NCBI GenBank assembly: GCA_038277395.1
Contig: CM076192.1
Location: 131,885,570 to 131,949,569, forward strand
Source: Dryocosmus kuriphilus
Lineage: Eukaryota; Arthropoda; Insecta; Hymenoptera; Cynipidae
Length of the DNA: 64,000 nt
Reading direction: 5' to 3'
Of the stretch, positions 8,894 to 19,427 are shown in pieces. Below the pieces are notes generated by a model. It worked only from the letters and a program-made list of their open reading frames with translations. It was not told the DNA's origin and made no database searches. How positions within the stretch are numbered: the stretch's first letter is position 1; each line of letters opens with the position of its first letter. The position numbers and the translations under genes were made by a program.

Positions 8894-10655
8894 AACACGG
8901 ACCTTACAGGGCGTGGCGGGTGGCGCGGATCGTATCCGGGCCCGTCCGGTAATCTACGAAGATTCCCGAGCGAATCGTGGATCACGAGACACGTCGCCCG
9001 CCCACAGTCAGTCTTGCCTGGTCTCTCATAGTTAAAGAGGTTCGATGATTAGGAGATTTCTATACAATTTGCCCCAATTTAAAATATTGTATAAATGAAT
9101 AGTTCTTACGTGATTGTGAAAAATTTGAAGTAATGTATCGGTACTAGTTTTAAAGATACTTAGCTGTAAAGTTAATGATCTTTACATGGGGTCTTATGGA
9201 AGAGTAGTATCTGTGCTGTAAATAATGAATTTTCACGATCAGGATTTTTATACAATTTCGGAAAAAAAAAACATAAAATAAGATTCTTCGAATCTTTCAG
9301 AATTCAGAGGTATTAAAGAAATGGGTGTACCGCGACTAGTTATCGCGTATTTTGTAAAACAAGGAAACATTTTCCCAACTTTCTTGTACTAAGCGTGAGG
9401 CAACATTCCCGCCAGGCCGGTATTCGACAACGTCGCGCTGACTCCAATGAAACTCTAGTAACTGTATGGACCGAGGGTGTAGACTTGTAGGAAGTGAAAG
9501 AGAAAACGCGTTATCTCAAGAGTGAGAGAAAACAGATACATTGTGAAAGCAGGCCTGCCTTCAAATGAAGGCAAATGAGGCAAAATGTAGGATAATTGAA
9601 ATGCCATATTAAAAGCTCATTGGAGTTGTTCCAATTTATGTATGTGTGATATAACGAAATATAAGTAAACATACTAATTTTCATAATACAATACGAATAA
9701 TAAAATTTAGTATAATATAATGTAATTTATTCTAAATTATTTAAAGGCTAAATTTTATTTAATACAGCTATATATATATACCTATATAATAATAAAATAA
9801 AATAAAATTATTTTCAAGTTTCTGTTTATACAGTCTTCAGAAATAAATATAATATGATATGTATGAGTGATGATAGTATGAGTTGTATAGTCACATGTAA
9901 ATATTTTTGTAATATACTTCGCTTATATTTCACCCCTATGTACAATTATTGCATACGAATTATATGCAAAGTATTCCATAAAGGTAACTAAAACATTATA
10001 ATACATAAATAATCGTTTCATCATCTGAAGATATTAATATTATTAATATTATGATATATTATTATATTATAAATATCATATATTAATACCAATGAAATTT
10101 GAGTAAAAGTAAAAGTTCTTAAAATCTCTCAGCTAATACCCTATGATGCTGGTATAGGAACACCGGGGGGCGCGGCGGGGCCATCGGGCCTCAACTTTGA
10201 CACCAGATTCCCACTTTCCGTGCTCGGCGACGTTGCCAGCTTTTCAGTCACTGTCTCAGACGCTAGCCAAATGCATTACTTTTAACAATATTTTTCTATT
10301 TATAAAATGTTTCAAAGTTAAAACTTGTTGCGGTGTAAAAACTTAAATTAAAATTAAATATTTATGACAACTCTGTTGGGTTTCTGCAGTTTAAAAAATT
10401 TCAGACCCTCATTTGACTAGAAATGCCTTCATCGAACCTCGTTAAAAATTACTCGCCGTTTGAGCGCTTTATCCTCTACTATATAACTATCTCCCTGTTT
10501 ACCGGTACCCAGTGTCGGGAGCACGACGGTTGTACGACTCTTATTTAAGTTATTATAACCTGTATTCTCACTATCCTACCGGGTTTCATTGTGTTCTTCC
10601 TTAATTTCTCGGCGTCCTCCTCCTTTTCCCTTCCCTATGTAAATCATGCTGTACA
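8894..10655 (+). repeat. 3' LTR of element A, split by a TIR element
   Basis: The left part (8894-9036) and right part (about 10447-10655) together match the 375-bp LTR at 50882-51256: a GGTCCGGTCGGAAACC-like core with GATTCCCGAGC near 8965, then CATTGTGTTC near 10588 and ATCATGCTGTACA at the end. The gap between them is the insertion at 9037-10440. Divergence from the other LTR copies is high, so this is the older copy. Confidence 0.65.
9037..10440. mobile_element. 1.4-kb non-autonomous TIR DNA transposon inside the element A LTR
   Basis: The ends are perfect 12-bp inverted repeats: GAGGTTCGATGA at 9037-9048 and TCATCGAACCTC at 10429-10440. GTTAAA flanks both sides (9031-9036 and 10441-10446), so the target duplication is 6 bp, or TTAA if the termini are read one base further out. 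The interior is AT-rich with no credible ORF; a GC-rich patch lies at 10150-10250. It restores a continuous LTR when removed, which supports the bounds. The superfamily is open: a TTAA target would suggest a piggyBac-like source, but the termini do not begin with CCC. Confidence 0.65.
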
Positions 10656-11183
10656 TCGGGTTCAGGTTGGTAGGTCCCATCGAACTATTATTTGAAATAT
10701 TTTGAAAACGGCTAGAGATACATAAAAAATAACACAGTTAAAAATTTTCGCAATAGAAACTCATTTACTGAGTACTAATTTGTCAAAGCAGTAATATGCA
10801 CTTTTTCGTCGTTTTCAAGAAAATCGAGTTTGAAATATTCGCCACACGCCATATAAGCAGATTGTCAGAAAGTGTTTTAAATTGTCTGTTATCTTAGGCA
10901 GCAGCCCTTTGGCTTAGACTGAGTGTTTGATTCTCAGTGCCTGCATTTTTTTCATTTATTTGTTATTTTTTTGAAATGTTTCAAGAACTGCCAGGATCAC
11001 TTTTATATTTTTTCGCTGCCATTTTAAATTTTTTCAATAGCGGAAATTAAAAAACAAGAAACTTACAGAACAATGAGTAACTGTTCTGCTTAAAAATTCT
11101 GATTAAACATACAATCTTTTGCTAAAAAACGATTTTTAGATTTCTAATTTTAAATACAACTAGTGAAAATTACAACAAAGATA
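10656..11183. other. AT-rich stretch without a recognised feature
   Basis: I see no ORF with recognisable similarity, no terminal repeats and no tandem structure here. Confidence 0.5.
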
Positions 11184-11745
11184 CACTAATCACTGGCGAA
11201 ACGCTTATACCAGTATTTCACCAGAAATGCATACCACTCCTAAGCCAGTAGTACAGCAGTATAATGCCAACCATTGGCTGAACTTTTGTGCCTATTTGAA
11301 CAGTCATACGTATCAGTACTGCGCCAGTAGTAGACCCACTATCACGCCAAACACTGGCTGAAATCTTATGTCAGTTGTCATTCTGCGCTTGTTGTTGGTA
11401 TGTAGCCATTACTACGCCGATCGCTGGCGAAACGCCAATGCCGGTATTTCACCAGTAACGCATACTACTCCTAAGCGAGTAGTACACCAGCACGATGCCA
11501 ACCGTTGGTTGAACGCTTATGTCATTTTTTTACCAGTAATACCTATCAGTACTGCGCCAGTAGTATACCAGTACCACGCCAACCGTTGGCGGAACTCCTG
11601 TGCCAGTATTTCACCAGTGGTGACGGTCAGTACTGGGCCAGTTGTAAACCAGTATGACGCCAACCGTTGGCGGAATTCTTGCGTCGGTATTCTACCAGCA
11701 ATGACAGTCAGTACTGAGCCAGTTGTAATCCAGTAATATGCTGAT
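11184..11745. repeat. 81-bp minisatellite, about seven units
   Basis: The motif GCCAACCGTTGG or a variant of it recurs at 11265, 11346, 11416, 11497, 11578 and 11659, mostly 81 bases apart (one step is 70). Each unit also contains CAGTACTGCGCCAGTAGT and TTTCACCAGT-like blocks. Because 81 is 27 codons, units stay open in frame on both strands, which creates a 122-codon ORF on the + strand (11368-11736) and a 164-codon ORF on the minus strand (11517-12011). I treat these as by-products of the repeat, not genes. Confidence 0.85.
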
Positions 11746-12838
11746 GGTTGGCACAGTACTAACAGCCAATAGTGGTATTTATTCTCTATTGCAACTGGCG
11801 CGATACTGCACCGCTCGTGAACTCTGGATAATATCCGACTTTTCCCCCTGGGGAGTTTAGATCCGGCACCTAACAAACATACCTGGTGCTGGTCAAACAA
11901 ACATGAATTATCTACATATAAGCCACGAAACAGATATACAAACTGATACTCTTGTACAATTTTTGTCAAACGTGAGATAAACCTAATAAGAAATCCCCAT
12001 GATTCGAGCAAATGGGGATGGAGATGGTACCTCGTGATTTAATTAATTTCACGCCGTAAGCCAAGTACGTTAATTTATTGTTAACCATTTAATACTCCAA
12101 CTAAAAGTGTATGAGGATGTAATAAAACAGGCCCTTTATTTTGAACTTGATAAATCACATTCAATTAATTTTTTTTTAATATTATAACCCGCAAACCTGA
12201 GAGACTTTGTAGTTGAAATTAGTTGACATGTTCAAATTACTATTCAAATTTCCTTCTTTAAGACAAATATAATTTCCTAAATTTTCAACAAAACTCGCTC
12301 AAAACTGAATTGTCTTATTAGACACGTCCGAATATGGTAATTTCATAACCATGATTTGAGTAAGTATTGATGGAAACATTACCTCGTAACCTATATATGA
12401 TAATTAATTCTGTTTAATCTCTGGCTAGTTTTCTTGGAAATATAATATGTACTATTTCATAGAAATAAGGAAAACAGGAATTAAAAGCGGCACATGTAAT
12501 CGATAAGAAGCGAGACCTCGTCATGTTTGGAGAGGGTACCTCCAACCACCTCTTTCTTATAAAATAATACAAATCGACATTTTTTGCCACGTGTTTCTAC
12601 TACTCCTGAGCCGCCAGTACATGAAATTCGTTACTCTTGGGCTAACTCTCAACAACTATTGAACTCTAGCCACAACATTTAGAACTCAACCCGTCAATAC
12701 GTCTGCTGATTCATATTCATCAGCTGTTGAAGGATCCAGGGGGGGGGGGGGGCTCTCTATACACTGTTCATATACATTTTCATGTAAGTCTAGTTCGTAT
12801 CTAACTATTTATATCTTCCTCGCTTTCCACATAATCTC
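11746..12838. other. Intergenic AT-rich stretch with a G run
   Basis: Nothing recognised. A run of 14 G lies at 12739-12752. Confidence 0.5.
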
Positions 12839-12840
12839 CT

Positions 12841-12880
<40 letters not shown>
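12839..12880. repeat. (CT)n microsatellite
   Basis: About 16 CT units, with one G interruption near 12878. Confidence 0.9.
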
Positions 12881-12883
<3 letters not shown>

Positions 12884-13297
12884 TCCTCGTATACATAAGT
12901 TGTGTTTCGGTTCTAGAAACATAACCTCATTCTATCTATTTCCCTGTGGGTTAAAAATAACATAAGAAATGTCACGGTGCTCCCAGGTAAAATCAAATAA
13001 ACGTGACCTGTACCTCCAATTTTTTTTATGATCGTGGTTCTTAACGTCATAAGGAAGGGTTCCGTGAAAAAAAACAAAATCATATAGACAGCGCTCTTTT
13101 TAAAGGCGCAAAATCGATTTTTTATCAAATTTTCTACTTTTTTTAACTTTTCAAGTGCTAACATAATGTTAAAGTTTTTAAAATAGCTAAATAATGAAGA
13201 TTTTTGCAACAGTGCTGATAAAAATAACAAAAGTAATAATCCAATAATAAAAGTTTTTAAATAAATCACAAATATTATACTTTATTTTGGAATATAA
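12881..13297. other. AT-rich stretch with a spurious ORF
   Basis: The 118-codon minus-strand ORF (12913-13269) is a leucine/phenylalanine-rich product of AT-rich DNA and matches nothing I know. Confidence 0.4.
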
Positions 13298-13736
13298 TTA
13301 TATTAACAGCTCTTTTGCGATGCTCACTCGACGGTTCTTTTGGTCGCAATTAAACAGTTTCGGTACAAATTTCGCTGCCGCAAGTTTCATGCCTAAAACA
13401 TCGGAAAAAATTGCACGGCACGAGCAAACCGAGATTTCGACATGTTCAGCAACTTCTCTAACAGTGATTCGACGATTCCCCAACACCATATTCTTTACTT
13501 CTTTCACGCTTTCATAATTTATTTACGTGCTGGGGCGCCCAGAGCGAGATTTGTCATTAGTGTCTTCTCGGCCTTCTTGGAAGAGCTTGTACCACTTTTT
13601 TTTCTGTTTTTTTTCTATTTTTTTCCGCACATATTTTCGGGACAAGTGTACGAATATAAAATTTAAAAAAATTGAAGATCGAGTGTACGTAGCCCGCGAA
13701 ATTTGAAAAGTGACCTTACTTTTTGAAAACACCTCG
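13298..13736 (-). pseudogene. mariner-like transposase, N-terminal fragment
   Basis: Reading the minus strand from 13732, one frame gives a few unrelated residues and then KWYKLFQEGREDTND with SRSGRPST, the linker between the two helix-turn-helix domains of mariner transposases. After a stop at 13523-13525 it continues with VKNMVLGNRRITVREVAEHV and DVLGMKLAAAKFVPKLF, the second helix-turn-helix region. It ends near 13298, before any catalytic Asp. The 5' terminus of the element appears at 13700-13736 (minus-strand CGAGGTGTTTTCAAAAAG, next to TA). The 3' half and the other terminus are missing. This is a different mariner lineage from the copy at 61.1 kb. Confidence 0.8.
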
Positions 13737-13741
13737 TACTA

Positions 13742-14330
13742 TAATAATTATTCCAAGCCGCCTTGAAATCACGATGAACAGCTTCCATAGCTTGCTCAGG
13801 ATAATACATACATAAAGCCTGAAATATTAATTGAAAAAATAATAATATATAATAATAATAATAATAATAGAGAACAATAGATAATAGTAGACTTTAAATA
13901 TTATATACCTTGCTGACTGTATTCACAAAAGTCTGAAACATGTTCAAAAATAATGTGAATCCTCGGAGTCACTGAGATTCCTAGTGCCATACAGCTTGTC
14001 TTGAAACTCTTTATGTAGTCTTTGAACGTTGGATCTAGTTCAACTGCAAAGCACTCGTCAACCACTTTTTTAAGTTTTATAAATACTTCAACGTATTTTC
14101 AGATACCCAAACACTTTAATGAATCTAAAATATCAATGGAGTTTAAAAGTTTATGACAGGCATTCCCTACAAATGAAGAACGGCTTCCGTGAGTGCACTT
14201 ACGAGATACATTACATTCTTTGGCACATTCTAAATAAAAAATTTAATATACAGCTGAATTTTTGTCGGAAATTATATTTACAGCTCCTATCAAGAGATGT
14301 AACTCAGGAAGTAGTATGAAAAACAGAATT
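13742..14330 (-). pseudogene. Decayed transposon-type protein with a possible 90-bp intron
   Basis: On the minus strand I can follow pieces of one protein: LLPELHLLIGAV near 14300, then RKCTHGSRSSFVGNACHKLL near 14170, then KKVVDECFAVELDP and SVTPRIHIIFEHVSDFC up to about 13912, and after a gap EQAMEAVHRDFKAAWNNY to about 13742. Similar strings occur in many uncharacterised, multi-copy arthropod proteins that look transposon-derived; I cannot name the superfamily. The gap (13819-13908) starts with GT and ends with AG on the minus strand, so it may be an intron, although joining it leaves a one-base frame error. A stop precedes the KKVV segment. The mariner fragment abuts its 3' end at a TA. 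Confidence 0.45.
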
Positions 14331-15023
14331 TTCTTATCTTCTATTGGCAGTGATGGGAGTAATAAGCACTCATTAGGACCAGATTTCCACTCAAGTTTCC
14401 GTCGCTCCCAACACGGTAGTTTGGCAGTGACCGGCATCCACCGTGCTGATCTCAACTAATGCCGTCGAACACCTGTGTGAAGATTTCTGAAGGGTGACGA
14501 ATGTGACACGCCCTTCGAGAAAGAGATACTATTTTTAATCTCACACAGACTCCACTGCAACTATTGAACACCTGTGCGAAGGGTGACTTTGTAATATTTA
14601 CCGCCCTCGCCCTGCAGGTGCTAAATATATGATGGAGAATAAAGGATTGTAATCGAAATTCTCTAAAATTTGAATATTATGAGCTAGCGATATTTCAATG
14701 TATGTCAAATTTTATCTTATAACTATATAATTTTTGGGATAAAATATGGACGCCATCCTTTTCGTTTTTAGGTTACACCAGTATTATTACACTCCTTTTT
14801 CAAAAATATTTTTCTTCTAGGCGGACAAACAGATTACATTCTGAAAGGCGATAGAAGATATTTTTTACCTAAGAACTTATATATATATATATATATATAT
14901 ATTTTGAAAATACAAAGTAGATTAGGATTATTTAATATCTAGTAAGGACAGGATAATAAGCAGACATAATTTGACATACGACTACACAGCATATTTATTT
15001 TGAGACGAAAATTCCATACAATA
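14331..15023. other. No gene recognised; (TA)n tract
   Basis: A TA microsatellite lies at about 14879-14901. The rest holds two short similar stretches around GAACACCTGTGYGAAG (near 14467 and 14566) and nothing else I can support. Confidence 0.5.
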
Positions 15024-15443
15024 ATGTTTTGTGCAGGAGAGCGAGTCGTCGACAAAGAAGCTCTGAGGACGAGTATGAATGTTATGAATGATTTGGATAA
15101 TAACATACCACTAAAAAATTCATTCAGGAACAGTTTTTCAGAATCTAGTCAGAGTTTAAAACGACATGCACTTGACGAAATGGAAAACGTTATGAATGGC
15201 TCTGTTTATAAGAACACTAGGAAGAAGCGAATCGTTGAGTTGCTTTCTATTCGTGGTGCACTTAAATTCGTGATTCGAAAGCCTATTAAAAGGAGAAAAA
15301 AGAAAACCATCAAAAAAGTATAGAAGCATGTTGCGGTGAAAAGAAAGACAGCTACAAAGAACAGGAGAAAAACAAAAGTCACAAATAGAAGTGTAAATCT
15401 TAAAAATCAGAAACACTGTATTAGTGATATATTTGGAAAATGA
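15024..15443 (+). pseudogene. Polinton/Maverick: basic protein upstream of the capsid gene
   Basis: From ATG 15024 the frame runs to TGA 15441-15443 with one internal stop (15321-15323), about 139 codons. The N-terminal half has SLKRHALDEMENVMNGS, the C-terminal half is strongly basic (RKPIKRRKKKTIKKV, then KRKTATKNRRKTK), and the end is CISDIFGK. Such small basic proteins next to the capsid gene are usual in insect Polintons, where a core-like role is supposed from charge alone. Position 30 bases before the capsid start, same strand, supports the assignment. It could also be a minor capsid or linker protein. Confidence 0.6.
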
Positions 15444-15473
15444 ATAGTACATAAAATACGTATTTTTTCAAAA

Positions 15474-15630
15474 ATGTCCTTTTTACATTCTCATTCTTGT
15501 GAGTGCTTAAAGTTTGAGATAGATATATTCTCGATACCACCTACACAAACATCGACAGAAAGCTCTCAATGGGTACACTATAAACCTATTCCATCTCTCA
15601 CTGATGATTCACCAATGGAATTCGTCATTC
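15474..15630 (+). pseudogene. Polinton major capsid protein, N-terminal piece
   Basis: The ORF begins MSFLHSHSCECLKFEIDIF and continues with SSQWVHYKPIPSLTDDSPME and FVIPG. This is the conserved start of the Polinton major capsid protein group that includes C. elegans F54H12.2-like proteins. After about 52 residues the similarity stops at 15630, where the fold-back element begins with CAGGCGCATGC. The C-terminal part is found 3.2 kb downstream at 18869-19303. The full protein would be several hundred residues with a double jelly-roll fold; most of the middle is gone or replaced. Confidence 0.7.
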
Positions 15631-15884
15631 CAGGCGCATGCTTAAAAATGCTTTTTAACTTCTACCTCTGAAAAATAAAACTTTTGCATTTACATCGTCA
15701 TTTTCTAACTTCAATTTCAACATAGAACTACAATCAGAAAATCTTAAATATTTATTTTGTTGTATTTATTAATTACTAGCAGACGTGTCGCGGCTTCTCT
15801 CGCGGATAATTCAAGACATCCGACATTCGCTATACTGAGCGCTTCGATAGCCCGAGGAAGAACGGAGAGCTATCCCCCTAACTA

Positions 15885-16580
15885 AAATAAATTGCTTTCA
15901 TTTACCTCCATTTTTATTACATCAGTAGCAAGACAAGTTGATAATTGAAAATATTCGTTATTTTCGCAATGTTAGCACACAATTTATTTCCACAACTTGA
16001 AATAATCGACTGAAAACGATAGAAGGAAAATTTCAATTGCGTTTCTTAATTGGATCAACGAGATTGAAAACGGTTACTCTTCCTCCATTTCTTGATCGTT
16101 CTCAATTGTTCTCAATCGGCGCAAAGTGAAAAGACTGAAACTTTTTTGGGCAAAAATCATCTCAGAGTTTCTGAGTTGATTTGGATTTTTTTTAGAAATG
16201 ACCATCAGTCTTCCAATAACGAGTGACTATTTCACTCCAACTAAAGCAGAGTTTCTTAATTAAGAACAAATTTAAAAGATCTTTTAATTTAAACTTTCAG
16301 TGGTACCATTTCCTTTTTTTCGAAAGTTTTTAAAGAAGCTTTTTATGATATTCCGAGAACTTCTAAGTAATTGCAAAGAATTTCCAGGAAGTCTAAAGAG
16401 ATTTAAAGCGACTTGAACTTTAAACGCAATTGAAATTTTCCTTCTGTCGTTTTCAATCGATTATTTATAGAAGGGCAAATAAGTTGTGTGCCAATATTGC
16501 CAAAATAGCGAATATTGTCAATTATCAAGTTTTCTTGCTACTGATGTAATAAAAATGGAGTTAAATGAAAGAAATTTATT
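15885..16580. repeat. Inner palindromic element, arms of about 160 bp
   Basis: 15890-16045 is the inverted copy of 16420-16580. Shared blocks include CATTTTTATTACATCAGTAG, GATAATTGAAAATATTCG (with changes) and AAGGAAAATTTCAATTGCGT. The loop is about 375 bp. No ORF. It is nested within the larger fold-back element. Confidence 0.75.
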
Positions 16581-17339
16581 TTTTACCGATTGTCTTTATT
16601 TCCCCTTAAAAATATCCCCATTGACCCTCACTTTACACCTTCTGCTCATTATGGTATCATAGTTTAACAATTTTATTAGTATTTTAAATATCATTTCTGA
16701 AAAAATTATCTTATACACCTTATTAGATTGTGGTAAATTTACAATAATTGCAAATGGCCAACAGATCAGTACAATTCTGGCTCCATACAATATAAGTTAA
16801 CTTACTAACTTACGAAAATTTGCAGTAGAAACTTATAGTATAAGTTTTGTGTAAAAAACTGAATATAGCTTGCAAAAATTCATGTCATTTATACAAGTTC
16901 TTTTTATTTGTTTCATATTTCGTCAGCCTATTCTTGGCTAAATCCTCTAATTTGGTTGAAATATACGTTCATTAATTTTCTTAGTGATTAGATGAGGACC
17001 CTAGCTGCCTACGTGAACGCAATGGCTACGATACAGCGTAAACATAAAGTAAACCTAAGGTAATCTTAAAGTAACCTCACGATATCCGTACTAATATATC
17101 AAACGACCGCGTTTGGTTATTTGTACGGAGTAAACTTGAAGACTACTGAATCGATGTTAATCAAACTTTGGCAAAACCTTCGCATGTATTTCTGAAGTGA
17201 CATATGCTATATCAATTTTATTTATTTTATCACAAAAATGTGTAATTAGCAATAAACTATTTCCCAAGCCGTGGGCGTGCCCTGGAGGGGGAAGAGTTAG
17301 CTGTCGGATCATTTTGACTGAGGGGGTAGGTGGTGATTC
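16581..17339. other. Interior of the fold-back element, no gene
   Basis: AT-rich with no recognisable coding signal or repeat. Confidence 0.4.
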
Positions 17340-17589
17340 GGGGGTGAATAGGTAGGGGGATAGCTCTCCGCTCTTCCTTGGGCTATCGAAGCGCTGAGTA
17401 TAGCGAATGAAGGTAAAAAATGACGATGTAAGTGCAAAAATTATATTTTTCAGCTGTAGAAGTTAAAAAACGTTTTAAGCATGCGCCTGGTATGCGGCAG
17501 CCGGACATGCGATATTGCATGTCGGGCTGCGTATCCCTGGCAGGAAGTCCAATCGGGGTTATAAAATATAAGGTCATGCAATTGAGCTA

Positions 17590-17697
17590 AATTAATTTTC
17601 TTGGTGGCGCATTTGAGCGAATTTGAATTGCAATGGAAGCACGCAAGCAAAATATTTTGGAGTCAAATAGAATGGGAGATACAGAGACCGTGCCACT

Positions 17698-17732
<35 letters not shown>

Positions 17733-18830
17733 ATATGCATGCAAAATCCGGTGCTGTATGGCATTAGGATTTTTTAAAAACAAGTTTATGTGAACGTCTC
17801 GTGATATAGTTTCATTTAATTTAAAAAAAATGAATTTATCTTGGGTCACCACTTTGAGAAGTAATATTTTGTTGATATCTGTACATTTTCAAATATATCT
17901 GAAAACTCTTATGTGGTGCATTTGTGCGCATTTGAAGCATTTTGAAGATACATTAGAACAGTTTCATTGTGTTCATTATATTCGGAGATACAAGCACCGT
18001 GTCATCACCCCCCCCCCCCCCCCCCCCCCCACACACATCTGATTAGCATGAAAAATCCGGTGTTGTATGACATTAGGAATTTTCTTTTAACAAGTGCATT
18101 TGAATGCATTTGAAACTTAGTCTAAATAGCCGTTTTCGATCTTATTTTATGCAATTTTGAGAAATTAAAGTCTGTGTTTGGTCACCACTTTGTTGAGGGT
18201 TAATGTGTCGATATCTGACGCAATTATAAATATATTTGAAATTTTTTGGGGGTTCATTCGAGCGCATATGAATTCGAATAGATTTATGTCGATATAGTTA
18301 ATTTTAATATCAACAGGAAGAATTTAACCCCAGCGTGGAAACCACCCCCCTACCATTTGCCCCAAATTATTAACTGGCACAATTTTCTGGCCAATAATTT
18401 TTAGTTGGTGTTGCATAACAGCGCATTTGAAGCTAGGAGACTCGGTCATGGAGTTTTCTTAAAGATGTTATTATTGACGAAAATTGCACAGTCCCCCCAA
18501 CCCTTTCATCGCTTCTTACTCGGTCATCGTTGGGGTTCAAAACTTTTTATTGGTTGTGCATTTGAGCGCATTTGGAATACTTCAAAATTGCATAATTAAA
18601 AGTGTTATTTTTAAAGGTGGGAGGGGGGGGCGTGGACACCCCCCCCCCCTGTAGCCCCGCCAATATCTCCCTTGGTTTTGCGACGCAAAAATTTTAATTG
18701 GCGGTGCATATGGGTGCATTTGGAGCGCATTTGAATCCATATGATTAAATGTCCAATTTAGGTGGTGGGGGTGTTAGTGACACGGACCTGCGGGTGTTCA
18801 CGCTGAAACACTCGATAAAGTTATCCTCGG
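17590..18830. repeat. C-rich tandem array with GCATTTGAGCGCATTTGAA motif
   Basis: About six degenerate units carry the motif GGTGCATTTGAGCGCATTTG or a variant (near 17604, 17914, 18254, 18414, 18550, 18698), and most have a C run further on: 32 C at 17699-17730, 23 C at 18008-18030, shorter runs near 18343, 18495 and 18640. Blocks such as AAAATCCGGTGYTGTATG (17743, 18049) and GGTCACCACTTTG repeat with the array. Unit length varies from about 140 to 340. ORFs in it, including poly-Gly and poly-Pro ones, are spurious. Confidence 0.7.
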
Positions 18831-18868
18831 ATAATTACCAAAGAGATTAATAATCAGATTTGTTGACA

Positions 18869-19303
18869 ATGTTGCATTCAATGGAAGTGGAAACAGAAAT
18901 CCTTTCCATTTTCAAAATTATGAAATTAATCATCCTTCACTTTATGTCCATGGCACCCAAATACCATCCAAACCATTACAGCCGTCCTTTTACAATAAGC
19001 AATTGTACGTCGAAGCTTATCAAACATTATTCAGTGGAAGTAGTATTCATTTTCTAAACGAGGCAATAACATTGACAGAAAAAGTTACCCGAAAAGAAAT
19101 TGTCTGCTTGCCTTTGAAATTACACCTGACCTCTCAGCAAACTCCTTCTCTCACTGAAATCTCGTAAAACACGGTAGTCTCATAATTGAGAAACGATTTG
19201 AGGATGCACTAACGAGTACTGTTAATTTTCTCGTATATGCCGAATATGATAATGTTTTGGAAATAGACTCGTCCAGACAAATTATTGCGGATTTTAGTGC
19301 TTG
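18869..19303 (+). pseudogene. Polinton major capsid protein, C-terminal piece
   Basis: Frame reading from 18874 gives AFNGSGNRNPFHFQNYEI, then SLYVHGTQIPSKPLQPSF and LYVEAYQTLFSG with IHFLNE, all conserved in Polinton major capsid proteins. Near 19060 the frame shifts; the second frame gives EITPDLSANSFSH, a stop at 19154 where a Trp is expected, and then NLVKHGSLIIEKRFEDA and NFLVYAEYDNVLEIDSSR to the terminal stop at 19301-19303. It is the counterpart of 15474-15630. At least one frameshift and one stop make it inactive. Confidence 0.75.
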
Positions 19304-19427
19304 AGTGGGGACTGAACTAAATATATGGACGTTTCGCGTAATTGGAAGAGAGCAGTCTTCACACTCCCTTCGTGAAAAGGTGTTTTTTTCCCTACATTTT
19401 AAGAAGAAAGGCATATTCTTTGAAATC

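Larger units (their letters stand above)
15631..17489. mobile_element. Fold-back element with long inverted arms in the capsid gene
   Basis: The left end reads CAGGCGCATGCTTAAAA (15631) and the right end is its reverse complement, ending at 17489. The first ~85 bases of each arm match (15631-15715 against 17405-17489). After an indel of about 115 bases in the left arm, matching resumes (ATTCGCTATACTGAGCGCTTCGATAGCC near 15826, given here only by position beyond its first 20 bases, against 17340-17402). The interior holds a second inverted-repeat element (15885-16580) and unassigned AT-rich DNA. I see no clear target duplication. CAGG termini recall hAT elements, but that is a guess. Confidence 0.6.

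Noticed and set aside
8461..8895. 144-codon ORF as a single gene
   Set aside because: It is a chimera: integrase of element A for the first ~28 codons, then the 3' module of the same element after a deletion.
11517..12011. 164-codon minus-strand ORF
   Set aside because: It is read out of the 81-bp minisatellite, and its extension has no recognisable domain.
12913..13269. 118-codon minus-strand ORF with hydrophobic stretch
   Set aside because: AT-rich composition alone explains the Leu/Phe/Ile content; no family resemblance.
17592..18042. Poly-Gly (-) and poly-Pro (+) ORFs
   Set aside because: They arise from the C runs of the tandem array.
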